From NCBI GenBank assembly GCA_903929065.1, contig CAIYTJ010000481.1, positions 1 through 6,304 of the forward strand: 6,304 bases of DNA. The letters run 5' to 3'. The notes under the pieces were generated by a model that made no database searches, was not told where the DNA came from, and saw only the letters and a program-made list of their open reading frames with translations. The position numbers were made by a program, and so were the translations under genes. Source of the stretch: an uncultured Bacteroidales bacterium. Lineage in GTDB: Bacteria; Bacteroidota; Bacteroidia; Bacteroidales; Paludibacteraceae. Below, in pieces: positions 4,448-6,304 of this stretch (the stretch's first letter is position 1; each line of letters begins with the position of its first letter).

Positions 4448-5758
4448 ATGGAAACGAACAAAGAAAAAGAAATTTCAAGCAAATTGTATTACAGTGGTTT
4501 TGGCGTAACTATCAATGTTACAAGGGATTCAAGGCGAAAAGACACAAAAGAAAGTTGCCCTTTGAAGTGGTGTGTTACCTATCAAAGAAAACGTTCCTAT
4601 TTTAAAACTGATATATCATTAAATGGTACAGATTGGACGTTATTTTTAAAAGAAAGTAAGGTTAAGAAAATACAAGAAATTACCGATTCATTACAGACGT
4701 ATTTCGATAGTGTTTTAAAAAGTCAAATAAAAACACTTTCAGAAAGTGGAACGTTTACTTTTGATTCATTAAACAAGCGATTAAGTAAGAATGCAGGCGA
4801 TAATTTGTTTGATGCTTATGATATTAAAGTAGAAAACATGAAAGCCGAAGGTCGCATCGGAAACGCTTCGTTTTATCAATGTTCAAAAAATTCTATTGTT
4901 GCGTACACAGATAAAAAACTGAAAATTTCGGATATTACGATTAGTTGGTTGAATGGATATTATAAACATTTAATTGGAAAAGGTATTTCTTATGCTACAA
5001 TGGGGATGTATTTACGCTCACTTCGTGTTATTCTAAACGATGCCGTTATAAGTGGAATAATAACAGAAAATAGTTATCCGTTTGGCAAAGGGAAGTTTGT
5101 AATACCAACAGCCAAAGGGCGTGATTTGAGTTTGGAACTTGCCGACATTAAGCGAATAGCAGAATACAACTGTCAGAGTAGAACAACCGAGATGTGCCGT
5201 GACTTATGGATATTTTCATATTTGGCAAATGGTATTAATTTTGGCGATATGCTTACTTTGAAATTTGAGAATATCAAAAACAAAGAAATTTCATTTAAAC
5301 GAGCCAAAACCATACGAACATCAACGGAAAAAATCGACATTCTGATTCCGATATTAGAGCCATTACAGGATATTATCGACAAGTGGGGAAACGCTCGAAG
5401 TCCAAAGAAATACATCTTTCCATTTCTGAATGATTGCAAGACTGAAACCGACAGAAAGCGTGAAATTTTAAATGTTATCCGACTGACTAACAAACATATC
5501 AAAAGAGTTACAACGGCTCTTAAAATGGATGATATATCAACTTATAATGCAAGACATTCATTTGCAACTGTACTAACTAAAAAGCGTGTGCCGGAAAGCT
5601 ATATTTCGGAAAGTTTAGGACACAGTAAAAACAAAACAGTTACACAAAATTATTTTGGCAGTTACAACAAAAAGGAACGTATCAAATATAACTCTCTATT
5701 GATTTGGGGAAAAGGTAGAACACGAACAATTAAAACAAACATACTATGGAAGAAATAA
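4448..5758 (+). CDS. Tyrosine recombinase / site-specific integrase
   Basis: The 436-residue protein starts at ATG 4448; an upstream ATG at 4352 would add an implausible Tyr/Phe/Cys-rich stretch covering the promoter. Layout: an N-terminal arm-type DNA-binding region (about 10-60), a SAM-like core-binding domain (about 110-210), and the catalytic domain (about 225-410). Visible catalytic features are a beta-hairpin lysine in FKRAKT (K287), YNARHSFAT with Arg369 and His370, LGH (H392), and the nucleophile Tyr402 in QNYFGSY. At the first-arginine position the sequence is LANGIN, with Asn261 in place of Arg, and the HxxR histidine is Tyr366. Similar substitutions occur in Bacteroidota integrases of the IntDOT kind, so the enzyme need not be inactive. 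It sits beside a split tRNA-Lys and faces into the element, so it very probably catalysed that integration and could excise the element. Confidence 0.92.
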   Translation: METNKEKEISSKLYYSGFGVTINVTRDSRRKDTKESCPLKWCVTYQRKRSYFKTDISLNGTDWTLFLKESKVKKIQEITDSLQTYFDSVLKSQIKTLSESGTFTFDSLNKRLSKNAGDNLFDAYDIKVENMKAEGRIGNASFYQCSKNSIVAYTDKKLKISDITISWLNGYYKHLIGKGISYATMGMYLRSLRVILNDAVISGIITENSYPFGKGKFVIPTAKGRDLSLELADIKRIAEYNCQSRTTEMCRDLWIFSYLANGINFGDMLTLKFENIKNKEISFKRAKTIRTSTEKIDILIPILEPLQDIIDKWGNARSPKKYIFPFLNDCKTETDRKREILNVIRLTNKHIKRVTTALKMDDISTYNARHSFATVLTKKRVPESYISESLGHSKNKTVTQNYFGSYNKKERIKYNSLLIWGKGRTRTIKTNILWKK

Positions 5759-6304
5759 AAATTTTAAAAACGCTTGAGGTTCTAAATGGAATTTTAGATT
5801 TTTGGATTAAAAGACAACCAGAAAACCTCACAAATGTTTACATTGGTGGATTTTCAGAAATTGATTTCAACAAAATTTATACTTTTACAAGTCAAAAAAT
5901 TTATAATGAAGCAGAAAGTATTTTGCAGAAATATAATTCTATTCAAAATAAGTGTTTTGGCACTCAAACTATTTACTATAATCATTCAAAGTTAGGTAGA
6001 ACAGTATTGTTGTTAAATTATAATTTTGAATATGATTCATGGGAAATGGTGAGTGGTGAGTTAAACGGTGAACCAGCAAGCGGTCGATTTTTTTCACATT
6101 CATTAAAAAGGGATTCTGCACACGAATTATTTCCGCTTTCTGATAATGAAAATGTATTATCGCCCGGGGGGATTGTGGCTTTTTGCAACAATATACTTAA
6201 TGTACCTAAGGAAGAAAAAATTAAGGAAAGTACTTTAAAAACGAAAATTAAAGATAATCACACAGTACGATTAAAATTGATTCATACTTTTTTGAAAGCT
6301 GAAA
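5746..6304 (+). CDS. Unknown protein of the integrated element, 3' end beyond window
   Basis: An open frame of 186 complete codons runs from ATG 5746 to the end of the window without a stop. It overlaps the last 13 bp of the integrase gene in another frame, which suggests one transcript and perhaps coupled translation. The product begins MEEIKILKTLEVLNGILDF and looks soluble, with no signal peptide or membrane helix. It has mixed charged and aromatic segments (TIYYNHSKLGR, YNFEYDSWEMV), a Gly/Pro turn region (LSPGGIVAFCNN), and a Lys/Glu-rich stretch (KEEKIKES) near the end. The gene is AT-rich like the integrase, fitting membership of the element. I do not recognise a family. Candidates by position are an excision/control factor or a cargo gene such as defence, but nothing in the sequence decides between them. 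Confidence 0.75.
   Translation, partial: MEEIKILKTLEVLNGILDFWIKRQPENLTNVYIGGFSEIDFNKIYTFTSQKIYNEAESILQKYNSIQNKCFGTQTIYYNHSKLGRTVLLLNYNFEYDSWEMVSGELNGEPASGRFFSHSLKRDSAHELFPLSDNENVLSPGGIVAFCNNILNVPKEEKIKESTLKTKIKDNHTVRLKLIHTFLKAE

Noticed and set aside
5173..5502. Minus-strand 109-codon frame
   Set aside because: It is antisense to the catalytic domain of the integrase, which has clear conserved motifs in its own frame.

Overview
The window looks like chromosomal DNA of a member of the Bacteroidota (probably Bacteroidales). Three things suggest this: a periplasmic-propeller/Y_Y_Y/helix-turn-helix regulator and a TPR lipoprotein of the 'PDSAL' type, both characteristic of the phylum; promoter-like TAnnTTTG boxes upstream of two genes; and a tyrosine recombinase with the catalytic-box variants common in this phylum. 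Two mobile-DNA features interrupt an otherwise ordinary stretch.

Left part (1-4200), apparently resident chromosome, genes on the minus strand. A 954-residue membrane-anchored regulator (1194-4058) has a signal peptide, beta-propeller sensor, Y_Y_Y domain, one membrane helix, a coiled coil and a LuxR-like helix-turn-helix. It lies upstream of a short TPR lipoprotein gene (111-656) that seems to have lost its C-terminal half. The 537 bp between them is not simple intergenic DNA. It holds a 478-bp non-coding element (707-1184) bounded by perfect 27-bp terminal inverted repeats, with six evenly spaced GC-rich hairpins inside. It resembles a MITE or a structured-RNA repeat. A plus-strand terminator-like hairpin (44-71) may end a convergent gene lying left of the window.

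Boundary (about 4200-4300). A minus-strand terminator and the 3' part of a tRNA-Lys(CTT) gene are present, covering acceptor 3' strand, T arm, variable loop and anticodon arm. The D arm and 5' acceptor strand are missing. The tRNA stops at the anticodon stem, and an integrase gene begins about 160 bp further on. This is the expected left end (attL) of an element integrated into a tRNA gene. The rebuilt full-length tRNA should lie at the element's other end, right of the window.

Right part (4300-6304), the integrated element, visibly more AT-rich. It holds a tyrosine recombinase (4448-5758) and, overlapping its last 13 bp, a gene of unknown function that runs off the window (5746-6304). This second gene is the first cargo or accessory gene of the element and the least explained coding sequence here.
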